Shown: in pieces, positions 1-8,741 of the stretch
Position numbering within the stretch: the stretch's first letter is position 1
Layout: every line of letters starts with the position of its first letter
NCBI GenBank assembly: GCA_040081395.1
Contig: JBEBGN010000011.1
Location: 1 to 48,855, forward strand
Reading direction: 5' to 3'
Source: UBA2982 sp040081395
GTDB taxonomy: Bacteria; Gemmatimonadota; Gemmatimonadetes; Longimicrobiales; Gaopeijiaceae
Length of the DNA: 48,855 bases
Program-made: the position numbers and the translations under genes
Notes under the pieces: model-generated
The model's input: only the letters and a program-made list of their open reading frames with translations
Databases searched by the model: none
What the model was told of the DNA's origin: nothing

Positions 1-66
1 GGCTACACGGGTTAGTGGGGGTGGGCATGGGAGGGTTCCGTCCCTAGCACCTGAACAGGAGGAGTC

Positions 67-3000
67 ATGCAAAGCGACGCTCGTACGAGTTCGCACCTGC
101 TGATGAGTGCCCTCATGGCGCTGTTGGTAGCGGCGCCTGCGCTACACGCGCAACAAACGGGCATCATCGCCGGCAGGGTGACGGACGCGCAGACCGGGCA
201 GCCCATTCCGGCTGCACAGGTATTCGTTGCCGATTTGAACATCGGCGTGCTCTCGCAGCAAAACGGTAGCTATCTGCTGCAGAACATTCCGGTCGGACCG
301 CGTACGGTGACGGTCCAGCGGATCGGCTACACCCAGGCGACCCAGAACGTCACGGTCGCCGGCGGACAGACCGCGGTACTCGACTTCCGCATCGAGGAAC
401 AGGCACTCGCTCTCGACGAGATCGTCGTGACCGGCACGGCCGGCGGCTCTACACGCCGCGCGCTCGGCAACTCGGTGGAGGTGGCGTCCGTCGCCCAGCT
501 CACTGATCAGGCGCCGCTCACGAACCTCCAGAGCGTCCTAGCCGGCCGCACCCCAGGCATGCGGTTCGGACGAACCGACGGCCAGGTGGGCGGCGGCTCG
601 CCGATCACCATCCGTGGCGTGACGAGCACGCAGCTCGGCAGCCAACCGCTCATCTTCGTGGACGGCGTTCGCGTCAACAACGATGCGACGGTCGGCCCTC
701 GGTCGGGCGGACAAGCGGGTGGAAACGCCAGCGCTTTGAACGACATCAACCCGGATGACATCGAGAGCATCGAGATCATCAAGGGTCCCTCGGCCGCGAC
801 GCTCTACGGCACCGAGGCATCCGCCGGCGTCATCCAGATCATCACGAAGCGCGGCGCCGCGGGCGCGCCCGAGTTCGAGTTCGAGGTCGGCCAGGGCACG
901 AACTTCATGCGGGATCCGCAGGGCCGGCTGGGCACGCAGTACGCCTGCAGCGTCACGCTGCCCGCATCGGCCTTCAACGCCTGCCCGGCCGCCAGCATCG
1001 TCCCGGTCAACTTCTACGACGAGACCAACGACTATTACCGGGGACAGGGCCGCTACGCGAACCTCCCCGTGAGCAACCCGCTGTTCGCCGAAGCGGCGAC
1101 CTACAAGCCGCTGGCGCGCAATGAGGACATGTTCCAGAACGGTCAGACGCAACGGTACAACCTCACCGTCCGCGGCGGCTCGGAAGCGGTCCGCTACTAC
1201 GTCGGCGCCACCTGGAACGACGAGGTCGGCATCGTCGATTACAACACGAACAACCAGGCGGCCATGAGGGCCAACCTGTCGTTCCTTCTCGCCGAGAACC
1301 TCAACGTCGACGTCTCGACCGCCTACAGCCAGGGCAAGACTCGGTTCGCGACGGTCTCGGGTGAGGGCGGCGCGTGGCACCAGCTCACGTGGGGCTTCAT
1401 GGATCAGATCCCCGGCATCCGCGAAGACAACCCGGCGACCGCCACGGTCGACGAGTCGCTGGGCCGGGGATTCCTGGGCTTCCAGGAGCGCTTCCCGGAC
1501 GTCTACGAGAACACGGACATCTGGCGCAAGTACAGCAAGTTCACCGGAAGCCTCACCGTCAACCACCGCTTCCTGGAAATCTTCAGTCACCGGATGACCT
1601 TCGGCTTGGACCGGGACGCGTCCATCAACAACGAGTTCCTCCCGGGTGGATCCGACATCCCGGCCGCGCCGAACGGACTCCTCGACTACGCCCGTCCGCT
1701 CAACACGAACGTCACGTTCGACTACGGGTTGAGCGCCAGGTACGCGGTCACCGAGAACATCTCGACGGTCACGTCCGCAGGCGCGCAGTACTACGCGAAG
1801 TACAACGACAACGTGCAGAGCCGCGGCGTGGACTTCCTCACGAGGACCCTCTCAGTCATCGACCAGACCGCCCAGGGGACGAGGACGATCGACTACACGT
1901 ACGAGGAGAACAAAACCCTCGGGTTCTACGTGCAGGAGGAGGTGTCGTGGCAGGACCGCATCTTCTTGACCGGCGCGGTCCGCGGTGACGACAACTCCGC
2001 GTTCGGCTCCAACTTCGAGCTCCAGTACTACCCGAAGCTCTCGGCGTCGTGGGTGATCTCCGAGGAGTCGTTCTGGCCAGCCGCCGACGTGGTCAACAGC
2101 TTCCGCCTGCGCGGCGCTTGGGGTAAGTCGGGCCGTCAGCCCAGCACGTTTGCGCAGTCGACGCTGCTGGAAATCATCCAGGGCCCCAACGGCAACGGGT
2201 TCGTTCCCGAGACCGTGGGTAACCCGGACATCGGCCCCGAGGTGAGCACGGAGATCGAGGTCGGATTCGACGCCGCTTTCTTCGGCGACCGTCTCTCGGG
2301 TGCGTTCAGCTACTACCAGAACAAGACCGAGGACATGCTGGTCAACCAGTCCCTCGCTCCATCCACGGGGCTGGTCGGGACGCGGCAGGCGAACCTCGGC
2401 GCCATGAAGTCGTGGGGCTGGGAGGCGAGCCTCAACGCCCGCGTGTACGAGAGCGACCCGGTATCGTTCGACGTCGATCTCTCAGCCGACTACACAAAGA
2501 ACGAGATCACTTCGCTGGGTGCGGGCATCCTGCCGACGGGTAACTTCCAGATCGGCTGGCCGTTCCCGAACGTTTCGAGCGACCACATCCTCCGGTACGG
2601 CGAGCTCAACACGGATGTGAATGGAGATCCGATCCCCGGCAGCCTGAACGTGGCGTCGCTGGTGTGCGACGGTGGCCTGCCTGCGAGGCCGGGCGGCGCG
2701 CCGATCCTGCAGGGCGGTGTGGACGTGCCGTGCGCGGGATTCTCATCCCTGACGCAGGGCCTGTTGCTCGGGCCGGCGTACCCGAACTACACGGTCAACG
2801 TGGCGCCCACGGTGACGCTGTTCCAGGACATACAGATCTTCTCGGTGATCCAGGCCCAGTACGGCCGTTGGGTCGCCAGCACCGACGCGCAGTTCGCCTG
2901 TGGCACGTACCGCAGCTGCTACTCGGCGGTGATCCGTACCGATCCGCTGTTCCTTGCGGGCAACAACGCCGGCCCGGTCGCCGACGATCGTTATCAGGGA

Positions 3001-3273
3001 CGTTATCCGGCTGACTTCTGGAAGGTTCGCCAGCTGGGCGTCCGCTACAGCCTCCCCGAGAACCTGACCGCGCCCATCGGCGCCGATCGGGCTTCGTTCT
3101 CGATTTCGGCCAACAACATGTGGGTGCTCTGGCAGAAGACGAAGACGGATCTCGGTGGCCAGCCGATCTACGATCCGGACTACTCCAACAACGGGAACGA
3201 CCCGAACGCCACGGCGCTCTGGGAAATGCCCGGGATCGCCAGCATCACCGCAGCGTTGCGCGTCACCTTCTAG
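67..3273 (+). CDS. SusC/RagA-type TonB-dependent outer-membrane receptor
   Basis: 1068 residues. The start is set by AGGAGGAG at 57-64 just before ATG. A Sec signal peptide ends near ALHAQ (about residue 29). Next comes a carboxypeptidase-regulatory-like beta-sandwich (about 33-115; GIIAGRVTDAQTGQPIPAA), then a TonB-box-like stretch (LDEIVVTG), then a plug domain (about 145-275) with the VDGVRVNN and IEIIKGPSAATLYG motifs. The rest is a long aromatic beta-barrel ending in the terminal Phe of LRVTF. This order is diagnostic of SusC/RagA proteins, which import oligomeric nutrients with a SusD lipoprotein using TonB energy. The SusD-like gene lies 80 bp downstream. The substrate cannot be told; there is no glycoside hydrolase beside it, so peptide or other organic-matter uptake is as likely as glycan uptake. 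Confidence 0.95.
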   Translation: MQSDARTSSHLLMSALMALLVAAPALHAQQTGIIAGRVTDAQTGQPIPAAQVFVADLNIGVLSQQNGSYLLQNIPVGPRTVTVQRIGYTQATQNVTVAGGQTAVLDFRIEEQALALDEIVVTGTAGGSTRRALGNSVEVASVAQLTDQAPLTNLQSVLAGRTPGMRFGRTDGQVGGGSPITIRGVTSTQLGSQPLIFVDGVRVNNDATVGPRSGGQAGGNASALNDINPDDIESIEIIKGPSAATLYGTEASAGVIQIITKRGAAGAPEFEFEVGQGTNFMRDPQGRLGTQYACSVTLPASAFNACPAASIVPVNFYDETNDYYRGQGRYANLPVSNPLFAEAATYKPLARNEDMFQNGQTQRYNLTVRGGSEAVRYYVGATWNDEVGIVDYNTNNQAAMRANLSFLLAENLNVDVSTAYSQGKTRFATVSGEGGAWHQLTWGFMDQIPGIREDNPATATVDESLGRGFLGFQERFPDVYENTDIWRKYSKFTGSLTVNHRFLEIFSHRMTFGLDRDASINNEFLPGGSDIPAAPNGLLDYARPLNTNVTFDYGLSARYAVTENISTVTSAGAQYYAKYNDNVQSRGVDFLTRTLSVIDQTAQGTRTIDYTYEENKTLGFYVQEEVSWQDRIFLTGAVRGDDNSAFGSNFELQYYPKLSASWVISEESFWPAADVVNSFRLRGAWGKSGRQPSTFAQSTLLEIIQGPNGNGFVPETVGNPDIGPEVSTEIEVGFDAAFFGDRLSGAFSYYQNKTEDMLVNQSLAPSTGLVGTRQANLGAMKSWGWEASLNARVYESDPVSFDVDLSADYTKNEITSLGAGILPTGNFQIGWPFPNVSSDHILRYGELNTDVNGDPIPGSLNVASLVCDGGLPARPGGAPILQGGVDVPCAGFSSLTQGLLLGPAYPNYTVNVAPTVTLFQDIQIFSVIQAQYGRWVASTDAQFACGTYRSCYSAVIRTDPLFLAGNNAGPVADDRYQGRYPADFWKVRQLGVRYSLPENLTAPIGADRASFSISANNMWVLWQKTKTDLGGQPIYDPDYSNNGNDPNATALWEMPGIASITAALRVTF

Positions 3274-3288
3274 CGACCCTCGTGTGAA

Positions 3289-3318
3289 ACCGGCGCGGAC
3301 TTGGGTGTCCGCGCCGGT
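3289..3318 (+). other. Intercistronic perfect hairpin between susC-like and susD-like genes
   Basis: ACCGGCGCGGAC at 3289-3300 and GTCCGCGCCGGT at 3307-3318 are exact inverted repeats of 12 bp around a 6-nt loop. No T-run follows, so this is more likely an mRNA-stabilising or partial-attenuation element than a full terminator. It would let the receptor message exceed the lipoprotein message. Confidence 0.6.
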
Positions 3319-3352
3319 CTCGCCACGGGCAAACACAGAAAAGCGAGAACCC

Positions 3353-4891
3353 ATGACAAACTTTCGACGACAGGCCAGGGTCGCGGCGCTGATGTGCGCC
3401 GTCGCGGCCACTGGGGCTTGCGACCAGCTCTTGGAGGTCGACCTGCCCTCGGCGATCACCGCCGACGCGTTGGACGACCCGAGCACGGCGGCACTCCAGG
3501 TCAACTCGATCATCGGAGCCGTGGAGTGCGCCTACTCGGCGCTCGTGGTCCATGCCTCGGGGGCCGAAGACAACTTCCAAAGAGTCGCCGGCTCGGGTCC
3601 GGCCTTCTCACAGTACATCGACACACCCAGCGGCGGTGACTGCGACACCGGCAACTGGGACGACTCCTTCGTGGAGAACTTGGTCGTCGCACGCAGCGAG
3701 GGATATCGCGCGTACAACCAGATCCTCGGCGGGACCGTCGCGAACAAGGAGCGCCTCCTGGCTCAGTTGGCGATGTACAACACAATCACGCTGGGCGTGT
3801 TCGGCGAGTATTTCTGCGAGTTCGCCATCAGCACGTACGATCGCGTCAGCGGCGGAACCACGTTCGGCACGTTGATGACGCCGACCCAGACGCTCGACCT
3901 CGCCGAGGACTGGACAGATAGCGTGTTCGTGCACCTCGCGCTGGCCGCTGCCGGCGACACCCTGCTGAGCACCACCGCCGGAGTCATCACGTCCAACGTC
4001 GGGACGACCACGCGTGGCCTGCGCGCGCGGATCCGCTATGCGAACGGCGACCTCGCGGGCGCCGCGGCGGACGCCGCTACGATCCCCGATGGCCATGTGG
4101 CGTGGGTTCTGCGCGAGGATCCCGAGGATCGTCGCAACGCGATGGCGCTGGTGGAGGGCAACGCCAACGGTGTTCAAGCCCAGGGCTTCCTGCAGGGCCC
4201 GGTTACGGTGGGCGTCATTCCCGGGATCTCGGAGCTCGGCGCGCACCCGGTCGCGGGCACACCCTACGCGGGTGGCTGGCCGAATCCGGTCCCGTTCACG
4301 GGTTATCTCAACCTCGCCATCGAAACCGCTACCGGTCGCGCCGTGAGTGACGTGGGGTACCCGCTCACCACGGGCACGGGTATGACCGCCGACAGCCGCA
4401 TCCCCTTCCTCGCGGCCGGCAACGTGTCGGGCGGACCGCGCCCAGTGCAGCGGAAGTACACGACGCTCGCGGCCGATATCCCGCTTCTGAACTGGCGCGA
4501 GATGCGGCTCATTCGGGCTGAGGCCGCAGGACCGAGCGTGGCGGGCGTGGACCACGTGAACGCGGTTCGCGCACAGGCCGGATTGCCACTGGTGGCCGGT
4601 GCATATCGTACGCTCGTGGAGAGCGACGCGGACCGATACGACGACCTCATCATCGAGGAGCGCCGGCGCGCGCTGTGGCTCGAGGCACGCTTCTGGTCCA
4701 CGAAGATCCAGAAGAACGAGAAGCTCTGGTTCCCGCGCCGTGTGGGAGAGTGGGTCAACAACTCCAACTACGAGTTGAACGGCGGCGTGCGTGTGCTGAT
4801 GCCGAACAACGAGTACGAGATCAACCCGAACTTCGGCAGGTCAGCACGGGGTACGGGCTGCTCCGTAGGCGAGCGGCCAGTCTTCAACTAG
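3353..4891 (+). CDS. SusD/RagB-like outer-membrane lipoprotein
   Basis: 512 residues from ATG 3353. The open frame extends further upstream, but only this start gives a lipoprotein signal (basic n-region, hydrophobic core, lipobox ATGAC with the lipidated Cys at about residue 23). LLEVDLPSAIT after the Cys is the usual start of SusD-like lipoproteins in this group. The C-terminal part carries typical SusD motifs: LNWREMRLIRAEA, VNAVRAQAGLP and EERRRALWLEARFW. These are helical TPR-like elements that pack on SusC. It is expected on the outer face of the outer membrane, capping the neighbouring receptor and binding its substrate. Confidence 0.9.
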   Translation: MTNFRRQARVAALMCAVAATGACDQLLEVDLPSAITADALDDPSTAALQVNSIIGAVECAYSALVVHASGAEDNFQRVAGSGPAFSQYIDTPSGGDCDTGNWDDSFVENLVVARSEGYRAYNQILGGTVANKERLLAQLAMYNTITLGVFGEYFCEFAISTYDRVSGGTTFGTLMTPTQTLDLAEDWTDSVFVHLALAAAGDTLLSTTAGVITSNVGTTTRGLRARIRYANGDLAGAAADAATIPDGHVAWVLREDPEDRRNAMALVEGNANGVQAQGFLQGPVTVGVIPGISELGAHPVAGTPYAGGWPNPVPFTGYLNLAIETATGRAVSDVGYPLTTGTGMTADSRIPFLAAGNVSGGPRPVQRKYTTLAADIPLLNWREMRLIRAEAAGPSVAGVDHVNAVRAQAGLPLVAGAYRTLVESDADRYDDLIIEERRRALWLEARFWSTKIQKNEKLWFPRRVGEWVNNSNYELNGGVRVLMPNNEYEINPNFGRSARGTGCSVGERPVFN

Positions 4892-4916
4892 CCGTTGACC
4901 GTAGTCGGTCGGTCGA

Positions 4917-4944
4917 GGCCGGGCCCGGGAAACCGGGCCCGGCC
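4917..4944. terminator. Bidirectional intrinsic terminator
   Basis: GGCCGGGCCCGG (4917-4928), tetraloop GAAA (4929-4932), CCGGGCCCGGCC (4933-4944): a perfect 12-bp GC-only stem with a stable GNRA loop. It sits in the 61-bp gap between the convergent SusD-like gene and the minus-strand plug-protein gene. Only a short TTCT follows on the plus side. Confidence 0.8.
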
Positions 4945-4952
4945 TTCTGCTA

Positions 4953-5654
4953 TCAGCGCGCCTGGCCCCGCCTCGTGGTCACGACGATGACCCCGTTCGC
5001 CGCGAACGGATACAGGAACGCCGCGGACGGGCCCCGCAGCACCTGGACGTCCTCCACGTCGGCGGCCGGAATCCTGTCGAGGGCCTCGAACGCGGCAGCG
5101 CCCCGCGACAGGACGACGCCGTCGACCACGATGGTCGGCGCCTGCGGGCCTCCGAACGACGTCGCCAGGCGAAGCGTCAGATCGAAGTCGCTCTGACCGA
5201 CCTGCCCGGAGTTCACTCCCGCGCGCGGCAGCTTCTGGGCCACCAGCTCTGCCGCGGTGCGCGCCGGCGCTGGGCGACCGCCGGGGGCGTCGACGAGAAG
5301 CTCGGAGAGCGTCACGGCGAAGGTCGGCAGCGGCACGCGCACGAACGCGATTCGGTCCGCGTGCACCTCGATGTCCACGATCATGCTCGATCGCCCCGGT
5401 GCGGTGACGTGGAGTGCGACCGGGCCGGTGGGAACGTCGAACTCGAACCTGCCGGATGGCCCCGTCGTCACGGCGAGGCTCGCGCCCACCAGCGTGACGG
5501 TCGCGGCCTCGACCGGCTTCAACATCGTGTCGTCGACCACCACCCCCTCCAAGCGCACACGGGTGGAATCGGGCACCTGCCCGGCCGCGCCGGAGGCGCA
5601 GGCCCCCAGGAGGATGAAGGCGGAGCGCCGGAACCAAGAGACACCGGAACGCAT
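4953..5654 (-). CDS. Barrel-less carboxypeptidase-regulatory plus TonB-plug protein
   Basis: 233 residues from ATG 5654. The frame stays open upstream, but this start gives a signal peptide (RRSAFILLGACASGAAGQ) and lies 5 bp from the preceding gene's stop. LLGACA may be a lipobox. Residues about 34-115 form a carboxypeptidase-regulatory-like beta-sandwich (VRLEGVVVDDTMLKPVEAA). Residues about 165-230 resemble a TonB plug (IVVDGVVLSRG; VEDVQVLRGPSAAFLYPF; GVIVVTTRRG). A receptor would then continue with some 700 residues of barrel, but here the protein stops. It could be a regulator or partner of TonB receptors, or a free periplasmic scaffold; the function is unknown. It forms a pair with the next upstream gene. 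Confidence 0.75.
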   Translation of the reverse strand: MRSGVSWFRRSAFILLGACASGAAGQVPDSTRVRLEGVVVDDTMLKPVEAATVTLVGASLAVTTGPSGRFEFDVPTGPVALHVTAPGRSSMIVDIEVHADRIAFVRVPLPTFAVTLSELLVDAPGGRPAPARTAAELVAQKLPRAGVNSGQVGQSDFDLTLRLATSFGGPQAPTIVVDGVVLSRGAAAFEALDRIPAADVEDVQVLRGPSAAFLYPFAANGVIVVTTRRGQAR

Positions 5655-5659
5655 GAGGC

Positions 5660-6118
5660 CTACCGGCTCACCACCTCGATCACGCCACCGTCGTACCCGG
5701 ATCCGTACCTCGTACTCGCATCCGCGGCGCTCAAGAAGCGAATCGAGGCCACCGTCTGGGGGCTGATGGACGCGAGCGAGCTGATCTCTCCGAGGCGAAG
5801 GCCATCTCGAATCACCGTCGCGTACACCGCGTTGACGATGAAAGCGTCGCCGTCCTGGGGCATCCCCGGGTGACCTACGAGAGGCACGATGCCGGAGCCG
5901 GTCGGGCTCCGCGTAGGCTGCAGCCAGCGCGGTCGGAGCCGCCGGATCACATCCAGGGCGCTGTCGAGCGCCGCCTGGTCGATCTGCTCCCGCGTGATGA
6001 GATCGGCCGACCCGCCTTCGCCGGAGCCGCCACGGGCCCCGCTCGCACAGGCCGCAAGCACGACGATGAGGCCGATGGTCCACGGCGCGTGACGAATCCC
6101 CACGCATGAGCGGCTCAC
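5660..6118 (-). CDS. Small lipoprotein with plug-like C-terminus
   Basis: 152 residues. The N-terminus has a lipoprotein signal (IGLIVVLAACASG, lipidated Cys near residue 24). The middle (ITREQIDQAALDSALDVIRRLRPRWL) resembles a LuxS/plug leader helix common before plug motifs. The C-terminus (ASIRFLSAADASTRYGSGYDGGVIEVVSR region) copies the end of a TonB plug, where receptors have a GPSAA-YG-ANGVI-ITT pattern. No barrel follows. The next gene, also a barrel-less plug protein, starts 5 bp downstream, so the two are probably co-translated. I do not know the function. Confidence 0.7.
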   Translation of the reverse strand: MSRSCVGIRHAPWTIGLIVVLAACASGARGGSGEGGSADLITREQIDQAALDSALDVIRRLRPRWLQPTRSPTGSGIVPLVGHPGMPQDGDAFIVNAVYATVIRDGLRLGEISSLASISPQTVASIRFLSAADASTRYGSGYDGGVIEVVSR

Positions 6119-6283
6119 GATTCAACTCCTGTCGTCGCGCTTCGGCACTGTTGACGGCCTCAACATAGCGCCCGCCGCGCCCGCGCACCGCCCCCTTCGA
6201 TACACCGACCGGGGTTCGATCCTGGACCCACATCGCCGCCTCATCCGCGAGCCCTCGTCGGAGGCCCACTATTGGCACTAGTT

Positions 6284-6976
6284 CTAAGCGAGTGAGGGAC
6301 CAGGCCCCCCCAGACGCCGGAGCTCGTCGATCGCTGCCGCGGCGGAGTGGACGCCAACGCGGCCAGCCAAGGTGCGGGCGAGCAACCCTGTCGCGTTGGC
6401 TACCGCGAAGCTCATGCCATTCAGATTGCGCTCCGGCGGCACGCCGGGGATCGGTCGCGGATAGGGCGAGGCACAAAGGACGGTGCCCGAGGGACGATCC
6501 TGGACTGTGACGTCCTCGCGCGGCTGTCGCGCGTCCACGACGACACCCACCACGCCGGGCATCGCTCCGGGGAACCAGAGCCGATCCTCGAACTCGAAGG
6601 CCGAAACGATGATGGATCCTCGTGCAACTGCTCGCTCCACGGCGGGCGCGAGTTCGGGTACCCTGAATTCGTTGGGCGTACCGAGGCTCAGGTTGATGAG
6701 GTGGATGCCCCGATCCGACGCCCAGTCGATGGCGCGAACGAGTGTCGCAACGGTCGTGGCGAGCTCGCGGTCGAACACCTTGACCACGAACAGGCGCGCG
6801 TCCGGCGCCTTTTCGTGGATCGCGGAAGCCGCCGCCGTGCCGTGCCCGAGGCGATCGACCACGTCGTCGGATTCGGCTCCTCGAAGGTCGAACGCAACGC
6901 CTCCAGCCACCCCGGGAAGGTGAGGATGCGGCACGTTGACGCCGCTATCGATGACGGCGACGTCGATTTCGCTCAT
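6284..6976 (-). CDS. qhpE: QhpE-type subtilisin-like leader protease
   Basis: 230 residues, an S8-family serine protease. The triad is visible as Asp10 (AVIDSG), His45 (GHGTA) and Ser189 (NGMSFA). There is no signal peptide or propeptide, so it should act in the cytoplasm. In the QHNDH pathway QhpE removes the leader of the crosslinked gamma subunit after the radical SAM step. Its ATG overlaps the qhpF stop by 4 bp (ATGA), so the two are translationally coupled. Oddity: the stretch where subtilases carry the oxyanion-hole Asn (usually an AAGN-like motif) reads IIVSAFEFED, with no Asn. The assignment rests on the whole cluster; taken alone it is only a short subtilase. Confidence 0.88.
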   Translation of the reverse strand: MSEIDVAVIDSGVNVPHPHLPGVAGGVAFDLRGAESDDVVDRLGHGTAAASAIHEKAPDARLFVVKVFDRELATTVATLVRAIDWASDRGIHLINLSLGTPNEFRVPELAPAVERAVARGSIIVSAFEFEDRLWFPGAMPGVVGVVVDARQPREDVTVQDRPSGTVLCASPYPRPIPGVPPERNLNGMSFAVANATGLLARTLAGRVGVHSAAAAIDELRRLGGPGPSLA

Positions 6977-8706
6977 CGCCTCACCAGGTTCACGAAGAGC
7001 TCCCTGAACGCCGTCCCTTCCTCTTCCAGGTTCGGGGGCGGACCATCCTCTCGGATTCGACCCTTCGCGAGGACCACGACCCGCTCGGCGCGCCGGGCCA
7101 CGTCCAGTCGATGCGTGATCAGCAGAACGGTGCGCCCGTGCATCACGCGCTCGTACCCGTCGAGCACGGCGGCCTCGGAGGACGGATCGAGCGCGCCCGT
7201 CGCCTCGTCCATGATCAGCACGTCGGGGTTCGCCAGGAACGCTCGCGCGAGGGCGACGCGCTGCCGCTCACCGGCGGAGAGCTGCTTGCCGCGCTCGCCG
7301 ACTACGGTGTCGCCGCGCGCAGGCATGGACGCCACGAGTTGGGCCAGTCCGGCGGCCTCGAGCGCACCTTCCACCTCACTCTCGGTGGCATTCGGCCGCG
7401 CGTATCGCACGTTCTCGTTCACCGTGGCGTGAAAAATGAACGGATCTTGCTCGACCAGAGCGACGTGTCTTCTCAAGTCGGACAGCCGCAGCGAGCGGAC
7501 GTCGTGGCCATCGAGGAGAATGCGACCGGCGTCCGGATCGATCCTGCGAGTCAGGAGATCCGCGAGCGTCGACTTGCCGCTTCCGCTGGCGCCTACGATC
7601 GCCACGACTTGGCTCGGTGGGATCGTCAGATCGATCCCCCTGAGCCCTTCTGCTCCTCGGCCATACTCGAGGCTCACGCCCTGGAACTCGATCATCCCAC
7701 GGCTCGCGTCCAGCCGTACCGGCTCGGCCGCCTCCATGACGTCGGGAAGCGTGTCGAGCAAGGCGTGCACGCGGACAAGCGACGCACGCACCGTGGCCAA
7801 GTTCGTGTAGATCCCCATGAGACCCTGGACCGGAGCCATCAGGCGTGCCTGGTACGCCATGAAGGCGACGAACGTCCCCAGCGTGGTCAATCCCTCGATC
7901 ACTCGGTATCCGCCGTACACGAAGATCACGGCCGTGCCGGCAGAGAGTAGGAGTCCGGGAAGTCCGCCCGCTAGATAGGTGAACAGGCGCATCGACAGCA
8001 GCGCTTCGACGAACGAGTCGTTGCGCGTACGAAATCGGTCTACCTCGCGCGACTGCGCGTTCGCCCCCACCACCGTCGACATTCCCTGGAGCGTCTCGAT
8101 GAGGAACGAACCGATGTCTGCGCTCCTCTCGCGGAGAACGCGGACGCGGTCTTCGAGCTGACCTCGATACGCCACCAGCGCCCACAGTGTGGGGGGCATC
8201 ACTACGAGCCCGACCAGGAAGAGGCGCCAGTCGAGATAGATGAGAAGAGCGACGGTGACCACCAGCGCTACCACCTGCCCGAGCCAGCTCAGCGCCGCCT
8301 CGGCCGTCACCCGCTGGATCTCGCCGATATCACCGTTGATTCTGGACACGATGTCGCCGAGCGGAGTCCTCGCATAGAACCGAGGAGAGAGGCGCTGCAG
8401 ATGTCGAAAGAGGGCGAGCCTCATGTCGAACAGGATGTCGGCGGACACCCTCGTGTAGCGCATACCGCTGAACACGTTCAGACCGAATGAGAACGACGTG
8501 ATCGCGACGAAGATCGCCACGGTGCGGAGTAGGACGCCGAAGTCACGCGCGATGATCCCGTCGTCGACGATCAACTTGGAGAGGTACGGCAAGACGAGGC
8601 CGAGAGCCGTCCCGCCGAGAGAGAGCGCCACCACAGGAGCGAGTTGGCCGAGATACGGGCGAGCGTACGCGAGCGCGCGCCGCACGTGCGGGTCGAGAAG
8701 GGTCAT
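6973..8706 (-). CDS. qhpF: QhpF-type ABC exporter (membrane and ATPase fused)
   Basis: 577 residues. An N-terminal six-helix ABC exporter domain (about 20-310) is followed by a nucleotide-binding domain with Walker A GASGSGKST, signature LSAGERQRV, Walker B VLIMDEATGALD and the H-loop His in LLITHRLD. In QHNDH biogenesis this protein moves the processed, crosslinked gamma subunit into the periplasm, because that subunit lacks a Sec or Tat signal. It has no C39 peptidase domain, consistent with leader removal by the separate protease next to it. It begins 35 bp after qhpB. On sequence alone it could be any lipid or peptide exporter of this class; the context makes it QhpF. Confidence 0.9.
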   Translation of the reverse strand: MTLLDPHVRRALAYARPYLGQLAPVVALSLGGTALGLVLPYLSKLIVDDGIIARDFGVLLRTVAIFVAITSFSFGLNVFSGMRYTRVSADILFDMRLALFRHLQRLSPRFYARTPLGDIVSRINGDIGEIQRVTAEAALSWLGQVVALVVTVALLIYLDWRLFLVGLVVMPPTLWALVAYRGQLEDRVRVLRERSADIGSFLIETLQGMSTVVGANAQSREVDRFRTRNDSFVEALLSMRLFTYLAGGLPGLLLSAGTAVIFVYGGYRVIEGLTTLGTFVAFMAYQARLMAPVQGLMGIYTNLATVRASLVRVHALLDTLPDVMEAAEPVRLDASRGMIEFQGVSLEYGRGAEGLRGIDLTIPPSQVVAIVGASGSGKSTLADLLTRRIDPDAGRILLDGHDVRSLRLSDLRRHVALVEQDPFIFHATVNENVRYARPNATESEVEGALEAAGLAQLVASMPARGDTVVGERGKQLSAGERQRVALARAFLANPDVLIMDEATGALDPSSEAAVLDGYERVMHGRTVLLITHRLDVARRAERVVVLAKGRIREDGPPPNLEEEGTAFRELFVNLVRR

Positions 8707-8741
8707 GGCTCTTGCGAGGAGACCCGTTCTTTCGGGCCGGC

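Noticed and set aside
538..1590. 350-codon open frame on the minus strand inside the SusC gene
   Set aside because: A GC-rich shadow frame: it overlaps a clear receptor domain, has low-complexity Arg/Val composition and no recognisable domain.
6203..6226. tRNA T-arm-like stretch GGGGTTCGATCCTGG on the plus strand
   Set aside because: The arm bases do not pair as a T-stem, there is no 7-bp acceptor stem, and no anticodon arm upstream. Treated as chance, not a tRNA or attachment site.
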